The notes: generated by a model not told the origin, from the sequence alone. 64,000 bases of DNA from Kocuria rosea subsp. polaris (GCF_001483755.1 NZ_LQBK01000040.1:176245-240244); one strand, 5' to 3'; shown: positions 47,582 through 57,635, counted from the stretch's first letter. Made by a program: numbers and translations.

Positions 47582-47587
47582 TATGAT
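47582..47587 (+). promoter_or_regulatory. -10 box TATGAT of leaderless cysS
   Basis: The closest match to the bacterial -10 consensus among the leaderless starts; seven bases before GTG 47595. It overlaps two upstream in-frame ATG codons and so argues against them. Confidence 0.6.
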
Positions 47588-47594
47588 GGGCCGT

Positions 47595-49025
47595 GTGACT
47601 CTGCGCTTCTACGACACCGCCACCGCGACCGTGCGGGACTTCGAGCCTGCCCACCCCGGCGAGGCCCGTCTGTACTACTGCGGCGCCACCGTCCAGGGAA
47701 TGCCGCACATCGGCCACGTCCGCTCGGCCCTGGTCTTCGACCAGGTCGCCCGGTGGCTGGCCCACCGCGGCTACCGGGTGACCACCGTGCGCAACGTCAC
47801 CGACATCGACGACAAGATCCTCGCCAACTCGGCCGCGTCCTTCGCCCCGGACTACGACGGCGAGCACCCGCGGGAGCCGTGGTGGGCGCTCGCCTACCGG
47901 TTCGAGCAGGCGTTCAACGCCGCCTACGACGCCATCGGCGTCGGCCGGCCCACGTACGAGCCGCGCGCCACGGGCCACGTGCCGGAGATGCACGCCCTGA
48001 TCCGGACCCTGGTCGACGCCGGGCACGCCTATCCGGCGCCGGACGGCTCCGGGGACGTCTACTTCGACGTCCGCTCCTGGGAGCGCTACGGCGAGCTCAC
48101 CCACCAGTCGGTCGAGGACATGCAGGACGCCCCCGACGCCGACCCCCGCGGGAAGCGGGACCCCCGCGACTTCGCCCTGTGGAAGGGGCACAAGCCGGGC
48201 GAGCCCGAGACCGCGAGCTGGGACTCGCCCTGGGGCGCCGGCCGTCCCGGCTGGCACCTCGAGTGCTCCGCCATGGCCGCGAAGTACCTCGGCGAGCACT
48301 TCGACATCCACGGCGGCGGGCTGGACCTGCGCTTCCCCCACCACGAGAACGAGCTCGCCCAGTCCGCGGCGGCCGGGCAGCGGTTCGCGAGCCTCTGGCT
48401 GCACAACGGGCTCGTCACCTACGCGGGCGAGAAGATGTCCAAGTCGATCGGCAACACCGTGTCCCCGGCGGACATGCTCGCCGAGGCCCGGCCGCTGGCC
48501 GTGCGCTACTACCTCGGTCAGGCCCACTACCGGTCCGTGCTGGACTACCGGCCCACCTCCCTGGCCGAGGCCACGGCCGCGGTCGAACGGGTGGAGTCCT
48601 TCCTGCGCGCGGCCCGGGACGCCGGGGCCGGCCCCGACGGGGCGGCCGGGGACGTGCCGGAGGCCTTCGGCGAGGCCATGGACGACGACCTCAACGTCCC
48701 CCAGGCCCTCGCGGTCCTGCACGAGACCGTCCGCGCCGGCAACTCCGCGCTCGCCGACGGCCTCGACGCCGCCGGGCCCGCCCGCGCGGTCCGCGCGATG
48801 ACCGACGTGCTCGGGCTGACCGGGCTCATGGACCTCGGCGTCGCCGCGGGCAACGCGGCCGAGCACACGGCCCTCGACACCCTCGTGCGCTCGCTGCTCG
48901 CCCAGCGGGACCGGGCCCGCGCCGCCAAGGACTGGGCCCGGGCCGACGCGATCCGGGACGAGCTCGCCGCGGCCGGCGTCGCGGTGCGCGACGCCCCCGG
49001 CGGATCCACCTGGTCCGTGGCCTGA
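47595..49025 (+). CDS. cysS: cysteinyl-tRNA synthetase
   Basis: 476 residues. Class I synthetase: [23 protein letters not shown] (zinc Cys and HIGH, near residue 35), [54 protein letters not shown] (zinc ligands) and [12 protein letters not shown] (KMSKS near 280). The anticodon domain ends in [24 protein letters not shown] 47595 was chosen from the TATGAT box. It is followed after 40 bases by rlmB, a frequent pairing. Confidence 0.96.
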   Translation: MTLRFYDTATATVRDFEPAHPGEARLYYCGATVQGMPHIGHVRSALVFDQVARWLAHRGYRVTTVRNVTDIDDKILANSAASFAPDYDGEHPREPWWALAYRFEQAFNAAYDAIGVGRPTYEPRATGHVPEMHALIRTLVDAGHAYPAPDGSGDVYFDVRSWERYGELTHQSVEDMQDAPDADPRGKRDPRDFALWKGHKPGEPETASWDSPWGAGRPGWHLECSAMAAKYLGEHFDIHGGGLDLRFPHHENELAQSAAAGQRFASLWLHNGLVTYAGEKMSKSIGNTVSPADMLAEARPLAVRYYLGQAHYRSVLDYRPTSLAEATAAVERVESFLRAARDAGAGPDGAAGDVPEAFGEAMDDDLNVPQALAVLHETVRAGNSALADGLDAAGPARAVRAMTDVLGLTGLMDLGVAAGNAAEHTALDTLVRSLLAQRDRARAAKDWARADAIRDELAAAGVAVRDAPGGSTWSVA

Positions 49026-49065
49026 CCGGCCCGCCCCCACCACCCACGACCGAACAGAGGAACCC

Positions 49066-50040
49066 ATGCCAGCCCCGAAGCGTCCCGGCGCGATCCGCAA
49101 GAACAAGAAGGGCCCGCTGGTCGGCACCGGCGGCCACGGCCGCAAGGCCCTCGAGGGCCGGGGCCCCACGCCCAAGGCCGAGGACCGCCCCTACCACAAG
49201 GCGCACAAGATGAAGAAGGCCGCCGAGCGCCGGCAGAGCCCGGGCGGCCGCACCCCGGCGCGCTCCCGCGGCAGGGTGCAGGAGGATCTCGTCACCGGGC
49301 GGAACTCGGTGCTCGAGTCGCTGCGCGCGGACATCCCCGCCAAGGCCCTGCACGCGGCCAGCAAGATCGACGTCGACGACCGCGTGCGCGAGATCCTGCA
49401 GATCTGCGCCGAGCGCGGGATCACGATCCTCGAGGCCTCCAAGGGCGAGCTCGACCGGCTCACCAGCGACGCCGTGCACCAGGGCGTGGCCCTGCAGGTG
49501 CCGCCCTACGAGTACCAGGACGCCGTGGAGACGGCCCGCAAGCTCATGACCCAGTGGGAGAAGCGGCACGTCCGCCGCCCCCCGCTGCTGGTCGCCCTCG
49601 ACGGGATCACCGACCCCCGCAACCTCGGCGCGATCATCCGCAGCGTCTCCGCGTTCTCGGGCAGTGCCGTGATCGTGCCCGAGCGCCGGTCCGTGGGCGT
49701 CACGGCCTCCGCCTGGAAGACCAGCGCCGGCGCCGCGGCCCGCGTGCCCGTCACGAAGGCCGCCAACCTCAACCGCACGCTCGAGGAGCTCAAGGCCATG
49801 GGCTACTTCGTGGTCGGTCTCGACGGCGGCGGCGACGTCGAGCTGCCCGGCCTCGAGCTGGCCACCGAGCCCCTCGTCGTCGTGGTCGGCTCGGAGGGCA
49901 AGGGCCTGTCCCGGCTGGTCACCGAGAACTGCGACCAGATCGTGTCCATCCCCATCGACTCCACGATGGAGTCGCTCAACGCCTCGATGGCCGTGGGCAT
50001 CACCCTGTACGAGGTGTCGCGACGCCGTGCTGGTGCCTGA
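49066..50040 (+). CDS. rlmB: 23S rRNA (guanosine-2'-O)-methyltransferase RlmB
   Basis: 324 residues. A basic N-terminal extension of about 80 residues (Lys/Arg/Gly rich) precedes the RNA-binding domain (LVTGRNSVLESLRADIPAKALHAASKID). The SPOUT methyltransferase domain has LVALDGITDPRNLGAIIRSVSAF (motif 1), VVGSEGKGLSRLVTENCD (motif 2) and IPIDSTMESLNASMAVGITLYEV (motif 3). It methylates G2251 in the peptidyl-transferase centre. AGAGGA lies before the ATG. Its end overlaps the glgX start. Confidence 0.92.
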   Translation: MPAPKRPGAIRKNKKGPLVGTGGHGRKALEGRGPTPKAEDRPYHKAHKMKKAAERRQSPGGRTPARSRGRVQEDLVTGRNSVLESLRADIPAKALHAASKIDVDDRVREILQICAERGITILEASKGELDRLTSDAVHQGVALQVPPYEYQDAVETARKLMTQWEKRHVRRPPLLVALDGITDPRNLGAIIRSVSAFSGSAVIVPERRSVGVTASAWKTSAGAAARVPVTKAANLNRTLEELKAMGYFVVGLDGGGDVELPGLELATEPLVVVVGSEGKGLSRLVTENCDQIVSIPIDSTMESLNASMAVGITLYEVSRRRAGA

Positions 50041-52246
50041 GCCCCGGCGGCAGGACACCGGTCGGCCGTACGTCTCCCACCCCTACCCCCTCGGGGTCCA
50101 CCCCTCGCACGAGCGCGACGGCAGCGCCAACGTGGCCGTCTACGCCCCCGGGATCCCCGACGTGGACCTCGTCTACCGGGTGCCCGGCGGGCGGTGGCAG
50201 CGGCGACGGCTCACCGGCCGCACCGGCGGGGTGCACCACGGGACGGTCCCGCCGGCCGAGCAGCAGCGGCTCTCGGAGACGGGCTTCGACTACGCGCTGC
50301 ACCGGGACGAGGCCCCGGCCCTGCCCGCCGGCACGGAGTACGGCTTCGTCGCCGCCGACTCGCCGGTCGCCTCCCGCCACCGCTCCCCGGACCCCGCCGA
50401 CCAGCAGATCCTGCTCGACCCCTACGGCAAGGGCCTGCGCCGGGTCGCCCCGCCGCCCGGGGTCGAGGACCCCGGTCCCGACGCCTACGGAGGACGGTAC
50501 GTCTCCGTGGTCGTCCAGCAGGACTTCGACTGGGACGAGGACCGCCGTCCCGCCACCCCGTGGCGGGACACCGTGGTCTACGAGGCGCACGTCAAGGGCC
50601 TGACCGCCCTGCACCCGGACGTCCCGGAGGAGCTGCGAGGCACGTACGCGGGGCTCGCGCACCCCGCGATGACCGAGTACCTCACGTCCCTGGGCGTCAC
50701 GGCCGTCGAGCTCCTGCCCGTGCACGCCCACCTGGACGAGCCCCACCTCACGGGCCTCGGACTCAGCAACTACTGGGGCTACAACACGCTGGGCTTCTTC
50801 GCCCCGCACACCGGCTACGCGACCGAGGCCGCCCGCGCCCGCGGCCCGCAGGGCGTGCTGGACGAGTTCAAGGCCATGGTCCGGGACCTGCACCGCGCGG
50901 GCCTCGAGGTCTACCTCGACGTCGTCTACAACCACACGGCCGAGGCCGGCCAGGAGGAACCCGCCTACTGCTGGCGGGGACTCGGCGACGAGGCCTACTA
51001 CCGCCACGGCGAGGACGGCCGCTACGTGGACGTCACCGGGTGCGGCAACTCCGTGAACTTCGGCAACCCGCGGGTGGTGCAGATGGCGCTGGACTCCCTG
51101 CGCTACTGGGTGGAGCGCTGCCACGTGGACGGCTTCCGCTTCGACCTCGCCCCCGAGCTGGCCCGGGACGAGCGCCACCGCTTCACCCGCAACCACCCCT
51201 TCCTCGTGGCCGTCGGGGCGGACCCCGCCCTGTTCGGCACGAAGCTGATCGCCGAGCCCTGGGACGTGGGCATGGGCGGCTGGCAGACCGGCCACTTCCC
51301 CGAGGGGTGGGCCGACTGGAACGACCGCTTCCGGGACACCGTGCGCGACTTCTGGCTCACCGGCCCCCGCAGCATGAGCCTGGGCGGGGACGGCGGCAAC
51401 GCCGCACGGCTCGCCGGGGCGCTCGCCGGCTCCGCGGACCTGTTCGCGGCGTCCGGGCGCAGCGCCCTGGCGTCCGTGAACTTCGTGACCGCCCACGACG
51501 GCTTCACCCTGGCGGACCTCGTCTCCTACGACAACAAGCACAACCAGGACAACCTGGAGAAGAACCGGGACGGGACCAACGACAACCACTCGTGGAACCA
51601 CGGCGTGGAGGGCCCGGCGCGGGACGTCCGGATCCGGGCCGACCGGGCGCAGACCGCGCGCAACGTCATGGCCACCCTGCTCTTCTCGCAGGGCGTGCCG
51701 ATGATCACGGCGGGGGACGAGTTCGGCCGCACCCAGCGCGGGAACAACAACGCCTACTGCCAGGACAACGAGCTGTCCTGGGTGGACTGGCGGCTCACCC
51801 CGGCGGACCGCGCCATGCTCGCGGCCACCCGCTCCCTGGTGGGCGTGCGCGGGGAGTTCCTGGCGGGGCAGCCGTCCCACTTCCCGACCCGCCCCGACGA
51901 GGTGATGATGCACTGGTTCGGCCCGGACGGGACGGCCATGACCGCCACCGGCTGGCAGACCCCCGGAGCCCGGACCATCCAGGTGCTGATCGGCTCCCGG
52001 GGCGGCCGGGTGGCGGGGCTCATGGTGATCAACGGGGCGAGCGCCGACATGGCGATCACCTTCCCGCACCTCGCGGACCTGCTGCGGCCGGAGGAGGACG
52101 GGCACCCCCTCGAGCGGGCCGACGGCCTCTACTCGCTGGTGCACAGCACGGCCTCGGTGCTGCACGGGCGCTACGGCACGCGCTTCCGGGCGGGCCAGGC
52201 GCAGGGCGTCCCCGCCAGCTCGGTGACGCTCTTCCGGGTGCTCTGA
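50027..52246 (+). CDS. glgX: glycogen debranching enzyme GlgX
   Basis: 739 residues of the GH13 isoamylase type. An N-terminal CBM48-like domain (HPYPLGVHPSHERDGSANVAVYAPG) is followed by the barrel. DVVYNHTAEAGQEEP, VDGFRFDLAPELARDE (nucleophile Asp), KLIAEPWDVGMGGWQ (acid Glu) and NFVTAHDGFTLADLV (stabilising Asp) are the catalytic regions, and NNNAYCQDNELSWVDW is GlgX-typical. It removes short side chains left by phosphorylase. The GTG start overlaps the rlmB stop by 14 bases; GTG 50033 is equally possible. The gene ends in a short CCGCTGAG tandem. Confidence 0.92.
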   Translation: MLVPEPRRQDTGRPYVSHPYPLGVHPSHERDGSANVAVYAPGIPDVDLVYRVPGGRWQRRRLTGRTGGVHHGTVPPAEQQRLSETGFDYALHRDEAPALPAGTEYGFVAADSPVASRHRSPDPADQQILLDPYGKGLRRVAPPPGVEDPGPDAYGGRYVSVVVQQDFDWDEDRRPATPWRDTVVYEAHVKGLTALHPDVPEELRGTYAGLAHPAMTEYLTSLGVTAVELLPVHAHLDEPHLTGLGLSNYWGYNTLGFFAPHTGYATEAARARGPQGVLDEFKAMVRDLHRAGLEVYLDVVYNHTAEAGQEEPAYCWRGLGDEAYYRHGEDGRYVDVTGCGNSVNFGNPRVVQMALDSLRYWVERCHVDGFRFDLAPELARDERHRFTRNHPFLVAVGADPALFGTKLIAEPWDVGMGGWQTGHFPEGWADWNDRFRDTVRDFWLTGPRSMSLGGDGGNAARLAGALAGSADLFAASGRSALASVNFVTAHDGFTLADLVSYDNKHNQDNLEKNRDGTNDNHSWNHGVEGPARDVRIRADRAQTARNVMATLLFSQGVPMITAGDEFGRTQRGNNNAYCQDNELSWVDWRLTPADRAMLAATRSLVGVRGEFLAGQPSHFPTRPDEVMMHWFGPDGTAMTATGWQTPGARTIQVLIGSRGGRVAGLMVINGASADMAITFPHLADLLRPEEDGHPLERADGLYSLVHSTASVLHGRYGTRFRAGQAQGVPASSVTLFRVL

Positions 52247-52293
52247 GCCGCTGAGCCGCTGAGCGGAAGCGCCGCCGAGGAGGGACGGACGGC

Positions 52294-52332
52294 GGAGGGG
52301 CCGCACCCGGAACGCCCGGGTGCGGCCCCTCC
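52294..52332. terminator. bidirectional terminator between glgX and glgP
   Basis: A 17-bp perfect stem (52294-52310 with 52316-52332), loop AACGC. Confidence 0.8.
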
Positions 52333-52363
52333 GTGGGCCACGCGGTGCCGTGCCGCCGGCGGC

Positions 52364-54961
52364 TCAGGCGTTGGCCACCAGCCCCAGTTCGGCCTTGTCG
52401 GCGAGCTCGGGGTGGTCCGGCAGCACCCGGACGGTGTAGCCGAACGGACCCGAGCGGTCCACGGTGATCGTCCCGCAGAACTTGTGCCGGCCGCCGCCCA
52501 GGTCGCCGACGGGGCTCAGGGCCGCGTACTTGCGCTCGTGGATGTGGTCGGTCTCCGAGACCCGGCCGTAGCCGATCTCCGCGCACACGTCGTCCGGGCT
52601 CAGCGAGCCGAGCGAGACGTAGGCGCACACCGTGAGCTCGTCGCCGATCTGCGGGTCCTGGGCCACGCCCTCGGTGTCGACGTGCTCGACCGACACGTGG
52701 TCCCAGGCCTGGCGCACGCGTCCCACCCACCGGGACTTGGACCGGGCGGCCGCGTGGCCGTCCAGCGCGGACCGGCGTCCGGAGACGGCGGCCGGGACGT
52801 AGAGCTGCCGCACGTAGTCCTCGAGCATGCGCTTGGCGGAGACCCGCGGGCCCAGGGTCGCCAGGGTGTGCTTGACCATGGCCAGCCACTGGTGCGGCAC
52901 GCCGTCGGTGTTCGGGTCCGAGCCCTCCGCGGTCTCGCCGTAGAACCGCGGGGCCACGTGGTTCTCGATGAGCTCGTAGAGCGCCGCGGCCTCGATGTCG
53001 TCGCGCTCGTCCGGGTGCGCGCCCTCGTCGGCGGTCGGGATGGCCCAGCCGTTCTGGCCGTCGTACATCTCGTCCCACCAGCCGTCGAGCACCGACAGGT
53101 TCAGCCCGCCGTTGAGGGCGGCCTTCATCCCGGACGTGCCGCACGCCTCGAGCGGGCGCAGCGGGTTGTTCAGCCACACGTCGCAGCCGGGGAACAGGGT
53201 CCGCGCCATCGCGATGTCGTAGTTGGGGAGGAACACGATGCGGTGGCGCACCTCCGGATCGTCGGTGAAGCGCACGAGGTCCTGGATCAGGCGCTTGCCC
53301 TGCTCGTCGGCCGGGTGGGACTTCCCGGCGACCACGAGCTGGACCGGGTGCTCCGGGTCCAGCAGGATCCGCTTGAGCCGCTGCGGGTCCCGCAGCATGA
53401 GCGTGAGCCGCTTGTAGGTGGGCACCCGGCGGGCGAAGCCGATCGTGAGCACGCCCGGGTCGAGGACCGTGTCGGTCCAGCCCAGCTCGGCGTCCGCGAG
53501 ACCGCGCTTCTTCCACGACGCCCGCAGCCGGGCCCGGACGTCCTCCACCAGGCGGGCGCGCAGCTCCCGGCGGACGGCCCACAGCTCGGCGTCGTCCGCG
53601 GTGTAGATGCGGCGCCACCGCGCCGCCCGGTTCAGGTCGGGGCCCATCGGGTCGAGGGCCAGCTCCGCCATGCGCGGGTCGATCCACGTCATCACGTGCA
53701 CACCGTTGGTGATCGAGCCGATCGGCACCTCGTCGGCGTCGAAGCCCGGCCACAGGCCCTGGAACATCCCCCGGGAGACCACGCCGTGCAGCTTGGCCAC
53801 CCCGTTGGCGCGCTGGGCCAGGCGCAGGCCCATGACCGCCATGTTGAACTTCGACCGGTCGCCGCCGTCGTAGTCCTCCGCGCCCAGGGCGAGGACCTGG
53901 GCCGTGGGCACGGACGGGGCGAGACCCGCGTCGAGGAAGTGCTCGATCTGCGACTGCTCGAACCGGTCGATGCCCGCCGGCACCGGGGTGTGGGTGGTGA
54001 ACACGGTGGCCGAGCGCACGGCGGTCAGGGCCTCGTCCCAGGTCATCGGCTCGGTCCCGTCCGCGGGGTCCATGAGCTCCGCGATCCGCTCGACGCCCAG
54101 GAACCCGGCGTGGCCCTCGTTGCAGTGGAAGACCTCCGGGGCCGGTGCGCCGGTCAGCCGGGAGAAGGCCCGCAGCGCGCGGATCCCGCCCATCCCCAGG
54201 AGCAGCTCCTGCTGGAGCCGGTGGTCTCCGCCGCCGCCGTAGAGGCGGTCCGTGACGTTGCGGGCGTGGTCGTCGTTGTCCGGGATGTCGGAGTCGAGCA
54301 GCAGCAGCGGGACGCGGCCGACGTCCGCCCGCCAAATGTGGGCGGACAGGGAGCGGCCGTTGGGCAGGGGCAGGGTGATCCGGACCGGGGTGCCGTCCTC
54401 CTCCCGCAGCAGCGTCAGCGGCATGCCGTCCGGGTCGAGCACGGGATAGGACTCCTGCTGCCACGCGTCGCGGGACAGGGACTGCTTGAAGTAGCCGTGC
54501 TGGTAGAACAGGCCGACCCCCACCACCGGCACGCCGAGGTCCGAGGCGCTCTTGAGGTGGTCGCCGGCGAGGATCCCCAGTCCGCCCGAGTACTGGGGGA
54601 GCACGGAGGTGACCCCGTACTCGGCGGAGAAGTAGGCGATGGCCCGCGGGGCGTCCTCCGTCTGGGTCCGCTGGTACCACAGGTCCTCGGTGAGATAGCG
54701 CTCGAGGTCGGCGTCCAGCTCCGTGATCCGGCGCACGGTGGCCGGGTCCTGGGCGATCTGCTGGATCTCCTCCCGGGTGAGGGAGCCGAGGAGCTTGACC
54801 GGATCCCCGTGCACCGCCTCCCACGCCTGGGGGTTGAGGTCCGCGAACAGCTGTTCGGTGGGCCGGTGCCAGGACCAGCGGAGGTTCCTCGCGAGCCGGC
54901 TCAGAGGGGCGATGGACTCCGGCAGCACGGTGCGCACGGTGAATCTACGGATTGCCTTCAC
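52364..54961 (-). CDS. glgP: alpha-glucan (glycogen/maltodextrin) phosphorylase
   Basis: 865 residues of the shorter TIGR02094-type phosphorylase. It begins RRFTVRTVLPESIAPLSRLARNLRWSWHRPTEQLFADLNP. It contains AYFSAEYGVTSVLPQYSGGLGILAGDHLKSASDLGVPVVGVGLFYQHGYF, EVFHCNEGHAGFL and FTTHTPVPAGIDRFE. The PLP region has LVVAGKSHPADEQGK and EACGTSGMKAALNGGLNLSVLDGWWDE. It releases glucose-1-phosphate from chain ends. GTG 54961 is set by a TAGTCT -10 box six bases upstream on the minus strand. It is divergent from glgE. Confidence 0.94.
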   Translation of the reverse strand: MKAIRRFTVRTVLPESIAPLSRLARNLRWSWHRPTEQLFADLNPQAWEAVHGDPVKLLGSLTREEIQQIAQDPATVRRITELDADLERYLTEDLWYQRTQTEDAPRAIAYFSAEYGVTSVLPQYSGGLGILAGDHLKSASDLGVPVVGVGLFYQHGYFKQSLSRDAWQQESYPVLDPDGMPLTLLREEDGTPVRITLPLPNGRSLSAHIWRADVGRVPLLLLDSDIPDNDDHARNVTDRLYGGGGDHRLQQELLLGMGGIRALRAFSRLTGAPAPEVFHCNEGHAGFLGVERIAELMDPADGTEPMTWDEALTAVRSATVFTTHTPVPAGIDRFEQSQIEHFLDAGLAPSVPTAQVLALGAEDYDGGDRSKFNMAVMGLRLAQRANGVAKLHGVVSRGMFQGLWPGFDADEVPIGSITNGVHVMTWIDPRMAELALDPMGPDLNRAARWRRIYTADDAELWAVRRELRARLVEDVRARLRASWKKRGLADAELGWTDTVLDPGVLTIGFARRVPTYKRLTLMLRDPQRLKRILLDPEHPVQLVVAGKSHPADEQGKRLIQDLVRFTDDPEVRHRIVFLPNYDIAMARTLFPGCDVWLNNPLRPLEACGTSGMKAALNGGLNLSVLDGWWDEMYDGQNGWAIPTADEGAHPDERDDIEAAALYELIENHVAPRFYGETAEGSDPNTDGVPHQWLAMVKHTLATLGPRVSAKRMLEDYVRQLYVPAAVSGRRSALDGHAAARSKSRWVGRVRQAWDHVSVEHVDTEGVAQDPQIGDELTVCAYVSLGSLSPDDVCAEIGYGRVSETDHIHERKYAALSPVGDLGGGRHKFCGTITVDRSGPFGYTVRVLPDHPELADKAELGLVANA

Positions 54962-54967
54962 GCCGTC

Positions 54968-54973
54968 AGACTA
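54968..54973 (-). promoter_or_regulatory. -10 box TAGTCT of leaderless glgP
   Basis: Minus-strand TAGTCT, spacer of six, then GTG 54961. Confidence 0.5.
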
Positions 54974-55139
54974 CCGGTGCCGGGGCGCCGGACCGGGGCG
55001 CCACGGCCCAGCCGTGCTCCGGCGCGCCGGGCAGCTCCTCCGGCACGGGGGGACAGGGCGGGAGACCGGGGCAGCAGACCGGGGCAGCGACACCGTCCCA
55101 CGGTTCGACAGCGGGCTTAACGATCGCCGGGTTTGTCGC

Positions 55140-55145
55140 TAACGT
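55140..55145 (+). promoter_or_regulatory. -10 box TAACGT of leaderless glgE
   Basis: TAACGT with a seven-base spacer before GTG 55153. It decides between GTG 55153 and the earlier in-frame GTG 55144, which lies inside the box. Confidence 0.5.
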
Positions 55146-55152
55146 GGTCCAG

Positions 55153-57615
55153 GTGAGCCAAGCCAACACGCCGCCCCCGTCCGACCCGGCCCAGAGCCCG
55201 GCCGGCGCGCCCGCCCCCGACTCCTCGACGACGCCCGCCGTTCCCGGCGCCGGTGCCGCCGCCGCGGCGGCCGAGCAGCCCGCGAAGAAGGCGCCCGCGC
55301 GGCGCAGGGCCTCGACTGCCAAGAAGGCCCCGGCGGCGGAAGCCGCTGCGCCCGTGGAGGACGAGCCCGGCGTCGCCGTCGTCCCCGCCGCGGAGCCCGC
55401 GGAGCCGAAGCCCCGCGCGCGGCGGACCTCGACCACCAGGACCGCGGCCGCGAAGACCCCGGCCGCGAAGACCGGGGCTGCCAAGGCCCCGGCCGCGAAG
55501 GCCGGCACCACGCGGACGGCTGCCGCGAAGAAGGCCACCACGCCGCGGAAGGCGACGACCACGCGCCGGAAGGCCGCCGGCTCGGCGTTCTCCCGCGAGG
55601 ACCTGGTCTACGGCCGGATCCCGGTCGTCGGCGTCAGCCCCGTGGTCGAGGACGGGCGCTTCCCGGCCAAGGCCGTGCCGGGCGAGACGGTCCGGGTGGG
55701 CGCCACCGTGTTCCGCGAGGGGCACGACGCCCTGGGCGTGACCGCGGTGCTCTACGACCCGCAGGGCGCGGAGGCCGAGCGCGTGCCGATGCGCCTCACC
55801 ACCCCCGGCACCGACCGCTACGAGGCGTGGCTGACGCCGACCGCCGAGGGCGCCTGGACCTTCGCCGTCGAGGGCTGGGGCGACCTGTTCGAGACGTGGC
55901 GCCACGCCGCCGAGATCAAGGTGGGCGTGGGCCAGGACGTCGACCTCATGCTGGCCGAGGGCGTCGCGCTCTTCGACCGCGCCGCCGCGGAGCCGGGCCG
56001 CCCGGACTCCGACGCGGAGCTGTTCCGCTCGGTCTCGCGCACGCTCGGCAACGGCGAGCTGCCCGCCGAGCACCGGCTCGAGGCCGGCACCTCGGCCGAG
56101 GTGCTGGCCGTCGTGGCCGAGCGGCCCGTGCGGGACCTGGTCACCGAGAGCCGCCGGTACCCGCTGAAGGTCGAGCGGACCGCCGCCGGCCGCGGGTCCT
56201 GGTACGAGTTCTTCCCCCGCTCCGAGGGCGCCGTGTTCGACGCCGAGTCCGGCACCTGGGCCTCCGGCACCTTCCGGACCGCCGCGGAGAGCCTCGACCG
56301 TGTCGCGGCCATGGGCTTCGACGTCATCTACCTGCCTCCGATCCACCCGATCGGCCGCGCCCACCGCAAGGGCCCCAACAACACGCTGGTGGCCGGTCCG
56401 CAGGACCCGGGCTCGCCGTGGGCCATCGGCTCCCCCGAGGGCGGACACGACGCGATCCACCCTGACCTCGGCTCGTTCGAGGACTTCGACGGCTTCGTCG
56501 CCCGCGCCGGGGACCTCGGCCTCGAGGTGGCCCTGGACCTGGCCCTGCAGGCCTCCCCGGACCACCCGTGGGTCACGGAGCACCCGGAGTGGTTCACGAC
56601 CCGTGCCGACGGCTCCATCGCGTACGCGGAGAACCCGCCGAAGAAGTACCAGGACATCTACCCGATCAACTTCGACAACGACCCCGAGGGCCTGTCCCTC
56701 GAGGTGCTGCGGATCGTGGAGCTGTGGATCTCCCACGGGGTCAAGATCTTCCGCGTCGACAACCCGCACACCAAGCCCCTGTGGTTCTGGGAGTGGCTGA
56801 TCGGCACCGTCAACGCCAAGCACCCCGAGGTCGTGTTCCTGGCCGAGGCGTTCACGCGTCCCGCCATGATGCAGGGCCTCGCCCGGGTCGGCTTCCAGCA
56901 GTCCTACTCGTACTTCACCTGGCGCAACACCAAGAAGGAGATCGAGGAGTACCTGGCGGAGATCAGCCACGAGACCTCGGCGGTCTACCGGCCGAACTTC
57001 TTCGTCAACACCCCCGACATCCTCACCGAGTACCTGCAGTTCGGCGGGCCCGCGGCCTTCAAGATCCGCGCCGTCCTGGCCGCCACCGGCTCCCCCCTGT
57101 GGGGCGTCTATGCCGGCTACGAGCTCTACGAGCACGTGGCCCGGGCAGGGGCCGAGGAGTACGTGGACAACGAGAAGTACGAGTACCGGCCCCGGGACTT
57201 CGCCGGCGCCGAGGAGCGCGGCGAGTCCCTGGCCCCGTACCTCACGCGGCTCAACGAGATCCGGCGCCGGCACGCCTCGCTGGGCGACCTGCAGAACCTC
57301 ACGGTGCAGTCCACGTCCGACGACGCCCTGGTCGCCTACTCGAAGACCAAGACGGTGCGGCACGGGGGCTCGAGCTACAAGGACACGGTCGTGGTGGTCG
57401 TCAACGTGGACCCGCACGCGGTCCGCGAGGGCACCGTGTGGCTGGACCTGGAGTCCCTGAACCTGGACGACGCGGACTTCAACGAGGACGGCAGCTTCTG
57501 GGTGGACGACCTGCTCAGCGGGAACTCCTGGAAGTGGGGCACGCACAACTACGTGCGGCTGGACCCGCACTACGACCCCGCGCACGTCCTGCACATCCGC
57601 CGCAACGTCAAGTAG
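55153..57615 (+). CDS. glgE: alpha-1,4-glucan:maltose-1-phosphate maltosyltransferase GlgE
   Basis: 820 residues, longer than the usual 650-700. Residues about 1-145 are a low-complexity tail of Ala, Lys, Pro and Thr with repeated AAK-PAAK units, like bacterial histone-H1-type tails. The enzyme then begins at GRIPVVGVSPVVEDGRFPAKAV. GH13 regions are VIYLPPIHPIGRAHRKGPNN, HPEWFTTRADGSIAYAENPPKKYQDIYPINF, KIFRVDNPHTKPLWFWEWLI (nucleophile Asp), VFLAEAFTRPAMMQGLARVGFQQSYSYFTWR (Glu) and NFFVNTPDILTEYLQ. It extends alpha-glucan with maltose from maltose-1-phosphate. It leads the glgE-treS-mak/glgB operon. Confidence 0.94.
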   Translation: MSQANTPPPSDPAQSPAGAPAPDSSTTPAVPGAGAAAAAAEQPAKKAPARRRASTAKKAPAAEAAAPVEDEPGVAVVPAAEPAEPKPRARRTSTTRTAAAKTPAAKTGAAKAPAAKAGTTRTAAAKKATTPRKATTTRRKAAGSAFSREDLVYGRIPVVGVSPVVEDGRFPAKAVPGETVRVGATVFREGHDALGVTAVLYDPQGAEAERVPMRLTTPGTDRYEAWLTPTAEGAWTFAVEGWGDLFETWRHAAEIKVGVGQDVDLMLAEGVALFDRAAAEPGRPDSDAELFRSVSRTLGNGELPAEHRLEAGTSAEVLAVVAERPVRDLVTESRRYPLKVERTAAGRGSWYEFFPRSEGAVFDAESGTWASGTFRTAAESLDRVAAMGFDVIYLPPIHPIGRAHRKGPNNTLVAGPQDPGSPWAIGSPEGGHDAIHPDLGSFEDFDGFVARAGDLGLEVALDLALQASPDHPWVTEHPEWFTTRADGSIAYAENPPKKYQDIYPINFDNDPEGLSLEVLRIVELWISHGVKIFRVDNPHTKPLWFWEWLIGTVNAKHPEVVFLAEAFTRPAMMQGLARVGFQQSYSYFTWRNTKKEIEEYLAEISHETSAVYRPNFFVNTPDILTEYLQFGGPAAFKIRAVLAATGSPLWGVYAGYELYEHVARAGAEEYVDNEKYEYRPRDFAGAEERGESLAPYLTRLNEIRRRHASLGDLQNLTVQSTSDDALVAYSKTKTVRHGGSSYKDTVVVVVNVDPHAVREGTVWLDLESLNLDDADFNEDGSFWVDDLLSGNSWKWGTHNYVRLDPHYDPAHVLHIRRNVK

Positions 57616-57635
57616 GGGCGCCACCGCACCCCGCC

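Noticed and set aside
52243..52263. CCGCTGAGC words at several gene ends as a conserved signal
   Set aside because: They arise mostly from a final Arg codon followed by TGA and GC; only the phr copies form a real tandem array.
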